A DNA stretch of 33,787 bases from Defluviicoccus vanus (GCF_014672695.1 NZ_CP053923.1:2557883-2591669), one strand, 5' to 3'. Numbered from the stretch's first letter, positions 23,401 through 31,715 are shown. Translations and numbers: made by a program. The notes: generated by a model from the letters alone, not told the origin.

Positions 23401-25139
23401 AGTATCTGGCGGACGGCGAGACGGCGACGCAGGTGGTCCGCTACACGATCGCCGATACGAGCGGGGCAACGGCAACCACCGATATCACGATCACTATTCA
23501 CGGCGCCAATGATAGTCCCGTCGCCGGTGCCGATGCGGTCGATACCGTCGAGGAAAAGCAGCTCATCATCTTCGACGGGCGAGATACCCTCGACGGGTAT
23601 CAGCACGCCCCCAACGTTCTCGCCAACGACCGCGACCCGGACCTCAGCGACAAACTGACGATCACTGCTATCGGTGGCCAGGCTGTGCATCCCGGCGAGA
23701 CGCTGCTGCTGGCGTCGGGCGCTCACGTCACCTTGCAGGCGGATGGTACCCTTGCCTATGACCCCACCGGTGCTTTCACCCAGCTCGACTTCCAGGAGCG
23801 GGCGACCGACAGCTTCACCTACACCGTCAGCGACGGGCATGGCGGTGTCGCCCAGGCCACGGTCAGCCTCGGCATCAGCGGCGTGAATGATGCGCCGGTC
23901 GCGGTGGACGATGCGGCGGGGGCAATCAGCCAGCGCGGCGGCTTCGCCCTCAACGTTCTCGCCAACGATCACGATCCAGACGCCCACGACTATCTCGAAG
24001 TGGTGCAGATCAACGGCAAGTCCGTTATCTTCGGCAATCCCTTCTACCTGACGAGCAACGATCCGCAGACCAGCGACTATGTGGTGGTCAGTGCCGACGG
24101 TGAGATCGCTTACAACGCCGGCGAACGTTTCGCCTCCCTCGCGGCCGGTGAAACCGCGACGGTGACGCTGAGCTATACCATCCACGACACGCTTGATGCG
24201 CGCGCCGACGCCAAGCTCAGCTTCACCGTGACCGGCGCCAACGACGCACCAGACGCGCAGGACGACACCGGCTATGGCGTCGACAGCAAGACGGTGCTTG
24301 CGTTTCCGGCGATTGGCGGCGTGCTGGCCAACGATCGTGATCCAGACCTTGGCGACGCGATCCATGTCGCGGCGGTCGAAGGTAGCGCGCTCGCGGTCGG
24401 GCAATCGATTACCTTGCAGTCCGGCGCCTTGTTGACGCTGAATGCCGATGGCAGCTTCCACTACGATCCCAACGGTGCCTTCAACTGGCTGCAGCCGTTC
24501 GCGACGACGACCGATACGTTCGCGTACACTATCACCGACACCCACGGTGCCACCGACACCGCCCACGTTACTATTGAAGTCCAAGGCCATCCGAACGAGC
24601 CGCCAACGGCTGTCACCGATACCGCCAGTACCGACTCCGATGCCGCCATCCGCCTGCACGTGCTCGCCAACGACAGCGATCCGGAAGGGGCGCACCTGCA
24701 GATCATCGCCATTGATGAAGCGCACAAGGATTACGTCCGCATCAACCCGGATGGGACGCTGACCTACGACACCGCTGGCGGGTTCGATACTCTGGCTGCG
24801 GGAGAGACCAAGACCGATACTTTTACTTACACCATCGACGATGACCTGGGTGGCCGCGCCACGGCACAGGTTACGGTGACCGTCCTCGGCACCGGCACCG
24901 CGACGATGGCCAAACAGACGATCATCGAGAGTTTCGAGCAGCCCTATGGCAGTCTCGTTGCCGGCTGGGACCGCGAACCGGTTTCCGGCGCCTCCGCGGG
25001 CGCGGTTGGTCTGGTGTCGGGCTACACGGCAGCACTGGCTCCGTTTGGGCCCACCCATGCAGGCATGGCAGTCCTCATGCACGGTGAGGGCGTCGCGGCG
25101 CGCAGGAGTCGCCGGTGCTGCAGGAGTATCTCGGGCTGA
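20472..25139 (+). CDS. Cadherin-like giant protein, piece 1: FecR-like domain, first jelly-roll and eight repeats
   Basis: The start at 20472 (MTDVPSSLSFPSVGSAGAMA) is preferred over the upstream in-frame start at 20424 because GGGGGACAGGA precedes it. Residues of about 75-235 look like a FecR/LapA-retention-type module ('IGRVEAVTGTPAAVGVDGKG', 'LRPGDAVHLGETLQAGPGGR'). At about 390-550 comes a jelly-roll-like domain ending 'SPSVLYVDNVR'. From about 575 on there are eight cadherin-like/tandem-95 repeats, with 'LLANDRDPDQGDHIRL' and 'VNDAPVAVDDA' as typical motifs. The second jelly-roll ('ESFEQPYGSLVAGWDREP') begins at about 24925 and is lost at the first frameshift near 25100. There is no N-terminal signal peptide. 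Confidence 0.78.
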   Translation: MTDVPSSLSFPSVGSAGAMAMETPTVTSSSGQMPAGDGAWPRAPGNVIRADSPTALPTGQAATADLQGGFSGSPPPMQIGRVEAVTGTPAAVGVDGKGHALRPGDAVHLGETLQAGPGGRLSVGLSNGETLHLGADGRVLLQGVPTAAVADATTPQIYLQTGEMVVLPSILSTDVAGIGLQGFSGEIHGRASLIARVSPGAGLEVTLLPGMDAAGGELDVTADGQSQHLQAPFDHLTLASGNLDASRLEHLACNDPRLDFAAELGATGGRCRPDEASAAEDLETSPGGDMAADSGTFTVTQPTAAFDLKPQEAPLADPSGVDLVGAPVRLSLRSHINDLLLQGTQDFTASSSTSSTVLNGGTDFSLMRLWDPGHIWRGLGSHAELAPAVPEVPLESGRLITSRAGEMAQIVATGAITSEIETFLSVPSGRLHQVMPDVNFAGGGAMRLEGSIHLEAGQSIWFDTFFDAADPAPNSEDSSAFRDFAVLTVATQAQTMVIPIADESPQVAGFGATGWQSIKYTAGVTGDYSFGFAVLDDGGVSPSVLYVDNVRSQDASGFSYAELAARQDNLGGTVRILVPQPIANDDVVTVSAGGQTAINVATQLLANDVDPDTFDGMRIVGVDSASTHGHVSFASGRTIDYDPKGYFASLAEGEIGVDSFKYILDGGNGEQATATVRVNVVGVNDAPTAAPTFVASSEARENGVAISIANILATATDVDSDFTPTSLRVVNATAASGATVHLEGPRGENLIYDPSGTSAFEYLAAGETAKDVIAYTIADQHGATATGQVTVVVHGSNDLPTANHDLAATDQNTAIAIAATANDTDPDLSDRLQVVAIDGASLTTATPVTLASGARVALAADGRLNYDTNGAFAYLAEGQIGSDSFGYRLSDGHGGFADASVTVTITGRNDAPIAILDARDMSEDGTTSVDVAGLLANDRDPDQGDHIRLTAIDDRGSQVAARIEGGQLVFDPGDHFQYLADGETATQVVRYTIADTSGATATTDITITIHGANDSPVAGADAVDTVEEKQLIIFDGRDTLDGYQHAPNVLANDRDPDLSDKLTITAIGGQAVHPGETLLLASGAHVTLQADGTLAYDPTGAFTQLDFQERATDSFTYTVSDGHGGVAQATVSLGISGVNDAPVAVDDAAGAISQRGGFALNVLANDHDPDAHDYLEVVQINGKSVIFGNPFYLTSNDPQTSDYVVVSADGEIAYNAGERFASLAAGETATVTLSYTIHDTLDARADAKLSFTVTGANDAPDAQDDTGYGVDSKTVLAFPAIGGVLANDRDPDLGDAIHVAAVEGSALAVGQSITLQSGALLTLNADGSFHYDPNGAFNWLQPFATTTDTFAYTITDTHGATDTAHVTIEVQGHPNEPPTAVTDTASTDSDAAIRLHVLANDSDPEGAHLQIIAIDEAHKDYVRINPDGTLTYDTAGGFDTLAAGETKTDTFTYTIDDDLGGRATAQVTVTVLGTGTATMAKQTIIESFEQPYGSLVAGWDREPVSGASAGAVGLVSGYTAALAPFGPTHAGMAVLMHGEGVAARRSRRCCRSISG

Positions 25140-26503
25140 GTTCCAACAGTCTGCCGAAGGATCTCGGCGATGGTTCTGGCGCTGCCTCCACCGCTGTCTC
25201 GGGGAGTGCAATCAAGACCGAGCTTACGTTTACAAGCGCCGATCTCAACGCCCAGGGGAAGCTCATCGTCTCTTTCGACTGGAACTTCCTGTCTGCCGAG
25301 TCCGTCCCATCAGGCCTGCCGGGATTCAACGATTACGCCATCTTCACCGTTTCCGACGGCACGACATTTAAAGTATTGACCCTCACGGACGCGCGAGAGA
25401 CTGGGCTTAACGCATCTGGTTGGCGCACCTCCACCTATGATCTGACCAGCCTGTTCGGCGCCGACGTCACCGCCGGCCGCTCGCTCACCCTCGGGTTCGC
25501 TGTCGTCAACGACCAGGATGACCAGCGTCCGTCGAGCCTGCTCCTGGACAACGTCCGGATCAACGCGCCCGCCCCTGTTCCCCCGGAGGCGACGCTGCTG
25601 CACAGCACCGAGGCCGGCACGTTTCTCACCTATCGCCACACACCGACCGCCATCGCCGACGCCACGGCGACGCTGGCGACGACGGCGGGTGCACCGCTCA
25701 CCATTGCCCCCTCGACCCTGCTTGCCAACGATGTGCCGTCACCTGGCAGCAGCAGCGTCAGCTTCGTCGGCCTCTACGGAGCTGCCGGAAAAGGTCTGGT
25801 GAGCTACGTCAACGGCCAGATCGTCTATAATCCCAACGGCCAATTCGCCGCCCTGGCGCTCGGCGAAATCGGCTTCGATACCTTCCACTATCAGATTACC
25901 GATGCCAATGGCGGCATTGGCCGCGGCGAAGTGACGGTGCAGATCACCGGCCTCAACGATGTTCCCAGCACCACCGCATTCGTGGCGACGCCGGTGGCGA
26001 GCGAAAACGGCACGCCGATCATCATTGCCGACGTGCTCGCCCATGCCGACGACATCGATTCCGACGACAGTTCGGCGACGCTGCGCATTGTCAGTGCCAG
26101 CGCCGTCTCCGGCGCCGAAATCCATCTGGATGGCGATCGGGGCCAGAACTTTATTTATGATCCGTCGAAGACGGTCGCCTTTGAGTATCTTGGGGTAGGC
26201 GAGACCGCCAGCGATCTCATCACTTACACCGTCGTCGATCGCCACGGCGGCGCCGCTACCGGTCAGCTGACGATAACCGTCCAGGGCAGCAACGATGTGC
26301 CGACCGCGCGCTCGGACGCCTTCAGCGTCGACGAAGACCACATCGCCACTCTCGCGGTGCTGGCCAACGACAGCGATCCCGACCGCAACGACACCCTGAG
26401 GGTGGTGAAGATCAACGGTCAAGCGATCAGCTTCGGCAATCCGGTGGCGCTCGCTTCGGGGTGCGCTGATCCTGCTTACCACCGACGGGCGGCTGCAGTT
26501 TGA
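25115..26503 (+). CDS. Cadherin-like giant protein, piece 2: second jelly-roll and repeats
   Basis: This piece continues the second jelly-roll ('LQEYLGLSSNSLPKDLG', 'KLIVSFDWNFLSAESVP', 'SSLLLDNVRIN'). Repeats follow: 'LLANDVPSPGSSSVSFVGLY', 'HADDIDSDDSSATLRIVSAS' and 'VLANDSDPDRNDTLRVVKIN'. The last ~15 codons ('CADPAYHRRAAAV') are out of frame after the extra G at 26458-26461. The GTG at 25115 is only the first start-like codon in this frame, not a proven start. Confidence 0.65.
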   Translation: MLQEYLGLSSNSLPKDLGDGSGAASTAVSGSAIKTELTFTSADLNAQGKLIVSFDWNFLSAESVPSGLPGFNDYAIFTVSDGTTFKVLTLTDARETGLNASGWRTSTYDLTSLFGADVTAGRSLTLGFAVVNDQDDQRPSSLLLDNVRINAPAPVPPEATLLHSTEAGTFLTYRHTPTAIADATATLATTAGAPLTIAPSTLLANDVPSPGSSSVSFVGLYGAAGKGLVSYVNGQIVYNPNGQFAALALGEIGFDTFHYQITDANGGIGRGEVTVQITGLNDVPSTTAFVATPVASENGTPIIIADVLAHADDIDSDDSSATLRIVSASAVSGAEIHLDGDRGQNFIYDPSKTVAFEYLGVGETASDLITYTVVDRHGGAATGQLTITVQGSNDVPTARSDAFSVDEDHIATLAVLANDSDPDRNDTLRVVKINGQAISFGNPVALASGCADPAYHRRAAAV

Positions 26504-26525
26504 CGCCAACCACGCCTACGATTAC

Positions 26526-27218
26526 TTGGCCGTCAATCAGGTGCAAACCACCTCGTTCACCTACACCGCCGGCGATGGCCACGGGGGCCTGTCCGATACG
26601 GTGGTGGCGCTGACCATAAGCGGTCTCAACGATGCGCCGGTGGTGGCGGCCGACAGCATGACCGTCGACGAAGACCATGCCGCCACAGTTACAGTCGCTA
26701 CCTTTCTCGCCAACGACCATGACCCCGACAGCGGCGATCTGCTGCAGTTGACCGCCATCCAGGGCACTGGCGCCAGCCTGGCCGGCAGCGTGCTCACTTA
26801 CGATCCCGGCAATCGCTTTCACTACCTCGGTGTCGGCCAGACGGCGACCGAGCATCTGACCTACACCGTCACCGACAGCCACGGTGCCAGCAGCCAGGGC
26901 GACATCGCCGTAACCATCGAGGGCCGCAACGACGCCCCGCATGCGGTGGCGGATACGGCAACGACGCGCGAAGACCAGGCGATCACCATCGCGCCACTCG
27001 CCAATGACACCGATCCGGACACCCCGGACCAGGGGCATCTCTCGATCCTTGCGATCAATACCAGCGGCACCCTTGGTACGGTGACGATCCATGCCGACGG
27101 CACGCTGGGCTACGATCCGGCGGGAAAATTCAACGCGCTGACTGGCGGCCAGACGGCGACCGATACCTTCAGCTACACCGTTAGCGACGGCCACGGGGGA
27201 CCGACACGGCAACGGTGA
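26526..27218 (+). CDS. Cadherin-like giant protein, piece 3: repeats
   Basis: The true reading resumes at about 26462 ('ALILLTTDGRLQFDANHAYD'). It contains cadherin-like repeats with 'FLANDHDPDSGDLLQLTAIQ' and 'LANDTDPDTPDQGHLSILAI'. It ends out of frame ('GPTRQR') at the G-run deletion at 27195-27199. The nominal start is only a start-like codon. Confidence 0.6.
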   Translation: MAVNQVQTTSFTYTAGDGHGGLSDTVVALTISGLNDAPVVAADSMTVDEDHAATVTVATFLANDHDPDSGDLLQLTAIQGTGASLAGSVLTYDPGNRFHYLGVGQTATEHLTYTVTDSHGASSQGDIAVTIEGRNDAPHAVADTATTREDQAITIAPLANDTDPDTPDQGHLSILAINTSGTLGTVTIHADGTLGYDPAGKFNALTGGQTATDTFSYTVSDGHGGPTRQR

Positions 27219-27934
27219 CGCTGACCATCGAGGGCCGCAACAGCGTCGAACAACTCGTCCAGAGTTTCGAGGCGCCGTTCTACTTCGGCAGCGATCCTTC
27301 GGTCACCCGGGTCAATACCTACGCGACAACGGTGACCACCTACAAGGAGGCGGAGGTCACTCCGAACCACACCTACGTACCGACCGACGGCAGCACCATG
27401 GTCAGGCTGGAGGCCAATGGATCGCCGATCGGAACCGTTGAATCCTTTCTCGGTCTCGCCACCGGCTCCATCAAGTCCACCTTCCCTGACGCCGATGGCT
27501 CCAGTCCGGCGAACAGTTCGGCGATGAAGATGGCCATCGCCGTCCATGCCGGCGATCAGATTTCCTTCGACTGGATGTTCGATGCCCGCGACTACGTCAA
27601 CAGCCCGCCGGACGGCAAGGCAGATAACGACATGGCGCTGCTGGCGGTGACCGGGGTGGACGGCATCAATCTCTACAAACTATCCGACGTCCGGCAGACG
27701 GGCGATCTCGGTGCGTCCGGCTGGCGCTCGTCCGTCTACACGGCGCAGCACGACGGCACGCTCACCATCGGCCTCGCCAGTGTCAACGACCGCGTTGCCG
27801 ACGTGAGCGGTTCCACCTCACAGAACTCGGTGCTGCTCGTCGACAACCTTCGCCTCAATCACGATTTCGATCAAAGCTACCAGTTGGTCCAGACGAGCAG
27901 CGACGATCACCTGCACACCTATCTTCACGCCTGA
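27215..27934 (+). CDS. Cadherin-like giant protein, piece 4: third jelly-roll and C-terminus
   Basis: This 239-codon piece holds the third jelly-roll copy: 'VQSFEAPFYFGSDPS', 'GTVESFLGLATGSIKSTFPD', 'DQISFDWMFDARDYVNSPPD' and 'NSVLLVDNLRLNHDF'. These align with copies in pieces 1 and 2. It ends 'QLVQTSSDDHLHTYLHA' with no LPXTG, PEP-CTERM or clear type I secretion signal. The piece begins in the GTG at 27215 by frame only. Confidence 0.65.
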   Translation: MTLTIEGRNSVEQLVQSFEAPFYFGSDPSVTRVNTYATTVTTYKEAEVTPNHTYVPTDGSTMVRLEANGSPIGTVESFLGLATGSIKSTFPDADGSSPANSSAMKMAIAVHAGDQISFDWMFDARDYVNSPPDGKADNDMALLAVTGVDGINLYKLSDVRQTGDLGASGWRSSVYTAQHDGTLTIGLASVNDRVADVSGSTSQNSVLLVDNLRLNHDFDQSYQLVQTSSDDHLHTYLHA

Positions 27935-27948
27935 CATGGAAGCGTTGA

Positions 27949-29769
27949 TCAGGCAGCGCGCGCCGATTTCTTGCGCTCGTGTTCCTTGAGGAACTTCTTG
28001 CGGATGCGAATCGACTGCGGGGTGACCTCGACAAGCTCGTCGTCGTTGATGAATTCGAGCGAGAATTCGAGCGTCGTGTCGATCTTCGGGACCAGGATGA
28101 TGTTCTCGTCGCGGCCGGCGGCGCGAATGTTGGTCAGCTGCTTCGCCTTCAGCGGATTGACCATCAGGTCATTATCGCGTGAGTGAATGCCAACCACCAT
28201 GCCCTCGTAAACCTCGGTGCCGTGGTCGACGAACAAGCGCCCCCGTTCCTGCAGGTTGAACAGAGCGTAGGCGAGGGCTTTTCCGGTTGCCATCGAGACG
28301 AGGGCGCCGTTGACCCGTCGCCCCAGTTCGGCATTGATCCGCGGCCCGTATTGCTCGAAGGCGTGATACATCAGCCCGGTGCCGGACGTCAGGGTCATGA
28401 ATTCGGGGCGGAAGCCGATCAGGCCGCGACTGGAAACGAGGTAGTCGAGGCGCACGCGGCCACGATCGTCGTTGACCATGTTGCGCAACTCTGCCCGGCG
28501 CTCACCCAGCTTCTCCATCACCGCACCTTGGTGCGCCTCCTCCACGTCGACGGTGAGCGTCTCCCAGGGTTCGCAGACGACGCCATCGATGGTCTTGAGG
28601 ATCACCTCGGGGCGGGAGATGGCGAGTTCGTAGCCTTCACGGCGCATGTTCTCGACCAGGATCGAGAGGTGCAACTCACCGCGTCCCGACACCTTGAACT
28701 TGTCTGGATCCTCGCCTGACTCCACCCGCAGCGCCACGTTGTGCACCAGTTCGCGGTCGAGTCGCTCGCGCAGATTACGACTGGTCACATACTTGCCTTC
28801 GCGTCCAGCGAACGGCGAGTTGTTCACCTGGAAGGTCATGCTGATCGTCGGTTCATCGATGGAGAGGCGAGGCAGCGGTTCGATGCAGTCGGGATCGCAC
28901 AGGGTATCGGAGATGCGCAAGGGGTCGATGCCATTGAAGGCGATGATATCGCCGGCGCCGGCGTCCTCGCGCTCGATCCGATCGAGGCCGTGGAAACTGA
29001 GGATCTGCAACACCCGGCCGCGCCGTTGCCCGCCGTCGGCATCGGCGACCATCAGGTTGGAGTTACGGCGAATCCGGCCACGCCGCACCCGGCCGATGCC
29101 GATGACGCCGACGTAGCTCGAATAGTCGAGGGCACTGACCTGCATCTGGAATGGTCCCTCGGCATCAACTTGCGGCGACGAGACCCGATCGACGATGGTC
29201 TGGAACAGCGGCGACATATCGCTGCCGCGCACGGTGGGATCGTGCGACGCCCAGCCTTCCAGCGCCGAGGCATAGATAACGGCGAAGTCCAGCTGCTCGT
29301 CCGAAGCATCGAGACGGGCGAACAGATCGAAGGTGTGATCGACCACCCAGCTTGGCCTGGCGCTTGGCCGGTCTACCTTGTTGACGACGACGATCGGCTT
29401 CAGGCCGAGCGCCAGCGCCTTGCGGGTGACAAAGGTGGTCTGCGGCATCGGTCCATCGACCGCATCTACCAGCAACAATACCGAATCCACCATCGACAGC
29501 GCACGTTCCACCTCACCGCCGAAGTCGGCATGTCCCGGGGTATCGACAATGTTGATTCGCCAGCCCTGCCACTGAATCGCGGTGTTCTTCGACAGGATGG
29601 TAATGCCGCGCTCGCGCTCCAGGTCATTGGAGTCCATCAGCCGTTCGCCGGTACTGCGGTCACCGAGGGTACCGGACTGGCGTAGCAACTGGTCAACCAG
29701 CGTCGTCTTGCCATGATCGACATGCGCGACGATGGCAATATTGCGGAGACGGGCGATAGCTTCGTTCAT
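27949..29769 (-). CDS. typA: Ribosome-associated GTPase TypA/BipA
   Basis: This 606-residue translational GTPase is full length. It has G1 'AHVDHGKT' (15-22), switch I 'ERERGITI', G3 'DTPGHADFGGEVER', G4 'NKVD' and G5 'SALEG'. The TypA-specific C-terminal domain includes 'RGLIGFRPEFMTLTSGTGLM'. It acts on the ribosome in assembly and stress or cold adaptation (known for the family). Its 3' end faces the giant cadherin-like gene with only 14 nt between stops and no hairpin. The ribosome site is weak (CAGGTT). It lies 134 nt after the ferredoxin gene in the same direction. Confidence 0.97.
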   Translation of the reverse strand: MNEAIARLRNIAIVAHVDHGKTTLVDQLLRQSGTLGDRSTGERLMDSNDLERERGITILSKNTAIQWQGWRINIVDTPGHADFGGEVERALSMVDSVLLLVDAVDGPMPQTTFVTRKALALGLKPIVVVNKVDRPSARPSWVVDHTFDLFARLDASDEQLDFAVIYASALEGWASHDPTVRGSDMSPLFQTIVDRVSSPQVDAEGPFQMQVSALDYSSYVGVIGIGRVRRGRIRRNSNLMVADADGGQRRGRVLQILSFHGLDRIEREDAGAGDIIAFNGIDPLRISDTLCDPDCIEPLPRLSIDEPTISMTFQVNNSPFAGREGKYVTSRNLRERLDRELVHNVALRVESGEDPDKFKVSGRGELHLSILVENMRREGYELAISRPEVILKTIDGVVCEPWETLTVDVEEAHQGAVMEKLGERRAELRNMVNDDRGRVRLDYLVSSRGLIGFRPEFMTLTSGTGLMYHAFEQYGPRINAELGRRVNGALVSMATGKALAYALFNLQERGRLFVDHGTEVYEGMVVGIHSRDNDLMVNPLKAKQLTNIRAAGRDENIILVPKIDTTLEFSLEFINDDELVEVTPQSIRIRKKFLKEHERKKSARAA

Positions 29770-29903
29770 TTGAACCTGATCTGACGACTTATATTTAAGG
29801 CGTTATACGGGCAGCCATGGAGTGACCGCCATGCACAATTGGTGACATTTCGGCGTCCAGCGGCTGACGCTGATGCGAAGAACCGGTGCCGATGCTAATC
29901 CCT

Positions 29904-30314
29904 TCAGCCGGCGGCCATTGCATCGCTGAATGCGACGGTAATTTCTCCCGGGCCAACCACGTACTGACAGGCGAGGCGGAGACAGCCGGCGGGAGATCGC
30001 GGCTCCTCGCCTTTCCCGGTACTCACCGACTGACGAGCAAGAACCGGCAACAGGAATTCCTCGCTGTCGGTCAAGGCGACAGGCTGGGTGGCATCTGTTG
30101 CCGGCACCACCCGCACGAGGCAGGCACCGCAGCCGCCGACCTCGCAGGTGAACAGGATCGGTACACCGTGCTGCCTCGCGATTGAGAGAAGGGTTGGCGC
30201 AACGCCCGCACCCAGCGTTACACGTGCGGTCGTACGCAACCGCTCAGCGACAAATGTCACCGTAGCGGTGGCGGCAACTGCGTCGGATTGGCAGGTCACC
30301 AGGTTCGGCACCAT
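29904..30314 (-). CDS. 2Fe-2S ferredoxin-type protein
   Basis: This is a small protein of 136 residues. The plant-type 2Fe-2S cluster motif is visible: C57-x4-C62-x2-C65 in 'CEVGGCGACLVRV' and a fourth ligand C116 in 'CLRLACQYVV'. 'TLLSIARQHGVPILFTCEVG' is the usual helix before the cluster loop. It is a soluble electron carrier; its partners are unknown. The start is uncertain because no clear ribosome site precedes 30314; a downstream GTG near residue 19 is possible. The IS110 element lies upstream of its promoter region. Confidence 0.85.
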   Translation of the reverse strand: MVPNLVTCQSDAVAATATVTFVAERLRTTARVTLGAGVAPTLLSIARQHGVPILFTCEVGGCGACLVRVVPATDATQPVALTDSEEFLLPVLARQSVSTGKGEEPRSPAGCLRLACQYVVGPGEITVAFSDAMAAG

Positions 30315-30515
30315 TGGTGGTGGCTACGGAACGGCGGCGCCCACAACATCGCGCGCACAAACGGCAGCAAGACCAACCCGAGCACAACACCCAAGCATCA
30401 TCTCACACCATCATCTGGCTAAATTAGAACAAATCAAACTTTTATGCAAGGTTGCGCCGATCATCGGAGACCGCGCCCTTGTATCTTGCCGGGCATGAGG
30501 CGTAGCTGGCCTCAT

Positions 30516-30660
30516 GGTGGACCGGGTAAGCATGCACCCGCCCTTGGACTGCGAGTCCGATGCGTAGATTGTGCCCCCGGTCCACACCTTCGACCTCTTT
30601 GAGGCTGGACGGTATCGAGGACGCAGCACGATGCTGCAAGTCCGTATCCACAAGGTCAGT
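30516..30660 (+). ncRNA. Candidate IS110 bridge RNA
   Basis: The 200 nt before the recombinase have no open frame of their own but fold strongly. TGGACCGGG (30518-30526) pairs with CCCGGTCCA (30576-30584), enclosing the hairpin GGACT-GCG-AGTCC (30546-30558). A small CCTC-TTT-GAGG hairpin is at 30594-30604. GGACGCAGCA-CGA-TGCTGCaaGTCC (30619-30643) forms a second long hairpin. Position and two large looped stems match the known bridge RNAs of IS110 elements, with target- and donor-binding loops. The guide bases cannot be assigned without knowing the element's ends. Confidence 0.5.
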
Positions 30661-30697
30661 CGGTCGGGAGGTCGCCGCAACGACGACGGAGGTTCGG

Positions 30698-31681
30698 ATG
30701 CAAGTGATCGGGGTCGACGTCAGCAAGGAAAAGCTGCACTGCGCCTGGCTTCGGGATGCCGTCCGCCGGCAATCGCGGCCGAAATCCGTCGCCAACACCG
30801 CCGACGGACATGCGGCGTTGCTTGCCTGGACGACGCGGGTCACCGGTGCCGCGGCGGCGGACGTGCATATCATCCTCGAGGCGACCGGCGTTTATCACGA
30901 GGCGGCGGCTACCTTCCTGCATGACGCCGGCTGTCGTGTCTCGGTGGTCAACCCCTTGCAAGTCAAGCGTTTCGCCGAGAGCCTGGGCGTCCGGACAAAG
31001 ACCGACCGGCACGACGGCCTGATCCTCGCCCTGTTCGGCGATGCCCTGCAGCCGCCCGCCTGGGCGCCACCGCCGGCCGACGTCCGCCAGCTCAAGGCGC
31101 TGCTCGGTCGGCTTGCCGCCCTCGAACAGGACCACGCCCGTGAACTCAACCGGCTGGAGAAGGCGCGCGCCGAGCCAGCCCCCGACGCGGTGCTCGTCTC
31201 GCTGCAGACGATGCTCGACGCACTGGCGGCGGAGATCGGCCGGCTGCGCCAACAGGTCGACGACCATCTCGACAGTCATCCGCAGCTGAAAGAGCAACGT
31301 GTGCTGCTGGAAAGCATCCCCGGCATTGGCAGTAAGCTGTCGTTGTGGTTTTTGACCCTGTTCTGTGGTCGAAGCTTCGCTTCTGCTCGTCAGGCAGCGG
31401 CATTCCTTGGCCTCGTGCCGGTCGAATTCCAGTCCGGATCGAGCGTTCTCAAACGGCCGCGACTGTCGAAGGCCGGCGATGCCCGCTGGCGGGCCAGGCT
31501 GTTCCTGCCGGCGATGGTCGCTACCCGCTGCAACCCACTGATCCGCGCCCAGTATCAGCGCCTCCTCGACGCCGGCAAATCCAAGATGAGTGCCCTCGGC
31601 GCGGCGATGCGAAAGCTCGTCCACATCGCCTTTGGCGTCCTCAAGCACCAAAAACCGTTCGATCCAAATTTGGCCGCTTGA
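30698..31681 (+). CDS. IS110-family transposase (DEDD recombinase)
   Basis: This 327-residue protein is the standard IS110 length. The N-terminal RuvC-like DEDD domain shows D7 in 'IGVDVSKEKL', E61 in 'ILEATGVYH', and D103/D106 in 'KTDRHDG', where most members have KTDRIDA. The C-terminal transposase_20 domain begins 'LLESIPGIGSKLSLWF' and continues 'FASARQAAAFLGLVPVEFQS', with the conserved Ser region after it. The ATG at 30698 is chosen because GGAGG (30688-30692) precedes it and homology starts there, although the frame is open from 30560. The gene appears intact. Confidence 0.93.
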   Translation: MQVIGVDVSKEKLHCAWLRDAVRRQSRPKSVANTADGHAALLAWTTRVTGAAAADVHIILEATGVYHEAAATFLHDAGCRVSVVNPLQVKRFAESLGVRTKTDRHDGLILALFGDALQPPAWAPPPADVRQLKALLGRLAALEQDHARELNRLEKARAEPAPDAVLVSLQTMLDALAAEIGRLRQQVDDHLDSHPQLKEQRVLLESIPGIGSKLSLWFLTLFCGRSFASARQAAAFLGLVPVEFQSGSSVLKRPRLSKAGDARWRARLFLPAMVATRCNPLIRAQYQRLLDAGKSKMSALGAAMRKLVHIAFGVLKHQKPFDPNLAA

Positions 31682-31715
31682 TGCTGAAGACGGTATCTAC
31701 GCATGGCGATGGCGA

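Larger units (their letters stand above)
20472..27934 (+). pseudogene. Giant FecR/cadherin-like repeat surface protein gene (about 2,487 codons), broken by three frameshifts
   Basis: Homology runs without a gap from 20472 to 27934, but in three steps of frame. One base is lost at about 25093-25105. One G is extra in GGGG at 26458-26461, returning to the first frame. One base is lost in GGGGG at 27195-27199. Corrected, the product would have a FecR-like N-terminal domain, three copies of a ~170-residue jelly-roll-like domain (near 21.65-22.13, 24.91-25.57 and 27.24-27.87 kb), and about 13 cadherin-like tandem repeats between them, each with an 'NDxDPD'-type calcium-site motif. Such proteins are usually type I-secreted adhesins, but I see no RTX nonapeptides and no secretion genes. 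The stop is 14 nt from the end of convergent typA. Confidence 0.8.
30485..31710 (+). mobile_element. IS110-family insertion sequence (ends not defined)
   Basis: The element consists of a structured non-coding leader followed by a DEDD recombinase, the layout of IS110 members that encode the bridge RNA in the left end. IS110 elements lack clear terminal inverted repeats and target duplications, so the limits here are approximate: the leader cannot start much before 30485, and the right end is shortly after the stop at 31681. A GTATCT near each side (30481 and 31693) is noted but not used. Confidence 0.6.

Noticed and set aside
23340..25211. 623-codon minus-strand open frame opposite the cadherin-like gene
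   Set aside because: It is His/Arg/Val-rich antisense of a repeat gene with no recognisable domain.
25090..27200. Programmed ribosomal frameshifting in the cadherin-like gene
   Set aside because: Three separate shifts of both signs (-1, +1, -1) without a slippery heptamer plus downstream structure argue for indels or sequence errors.
30481..31698. GTATCT at both sides as the ends of the IS110 element
   Set aside because: A 6-bp match is expected by chance at this scale, and IS110 ends need a second copy or an empty site to define.
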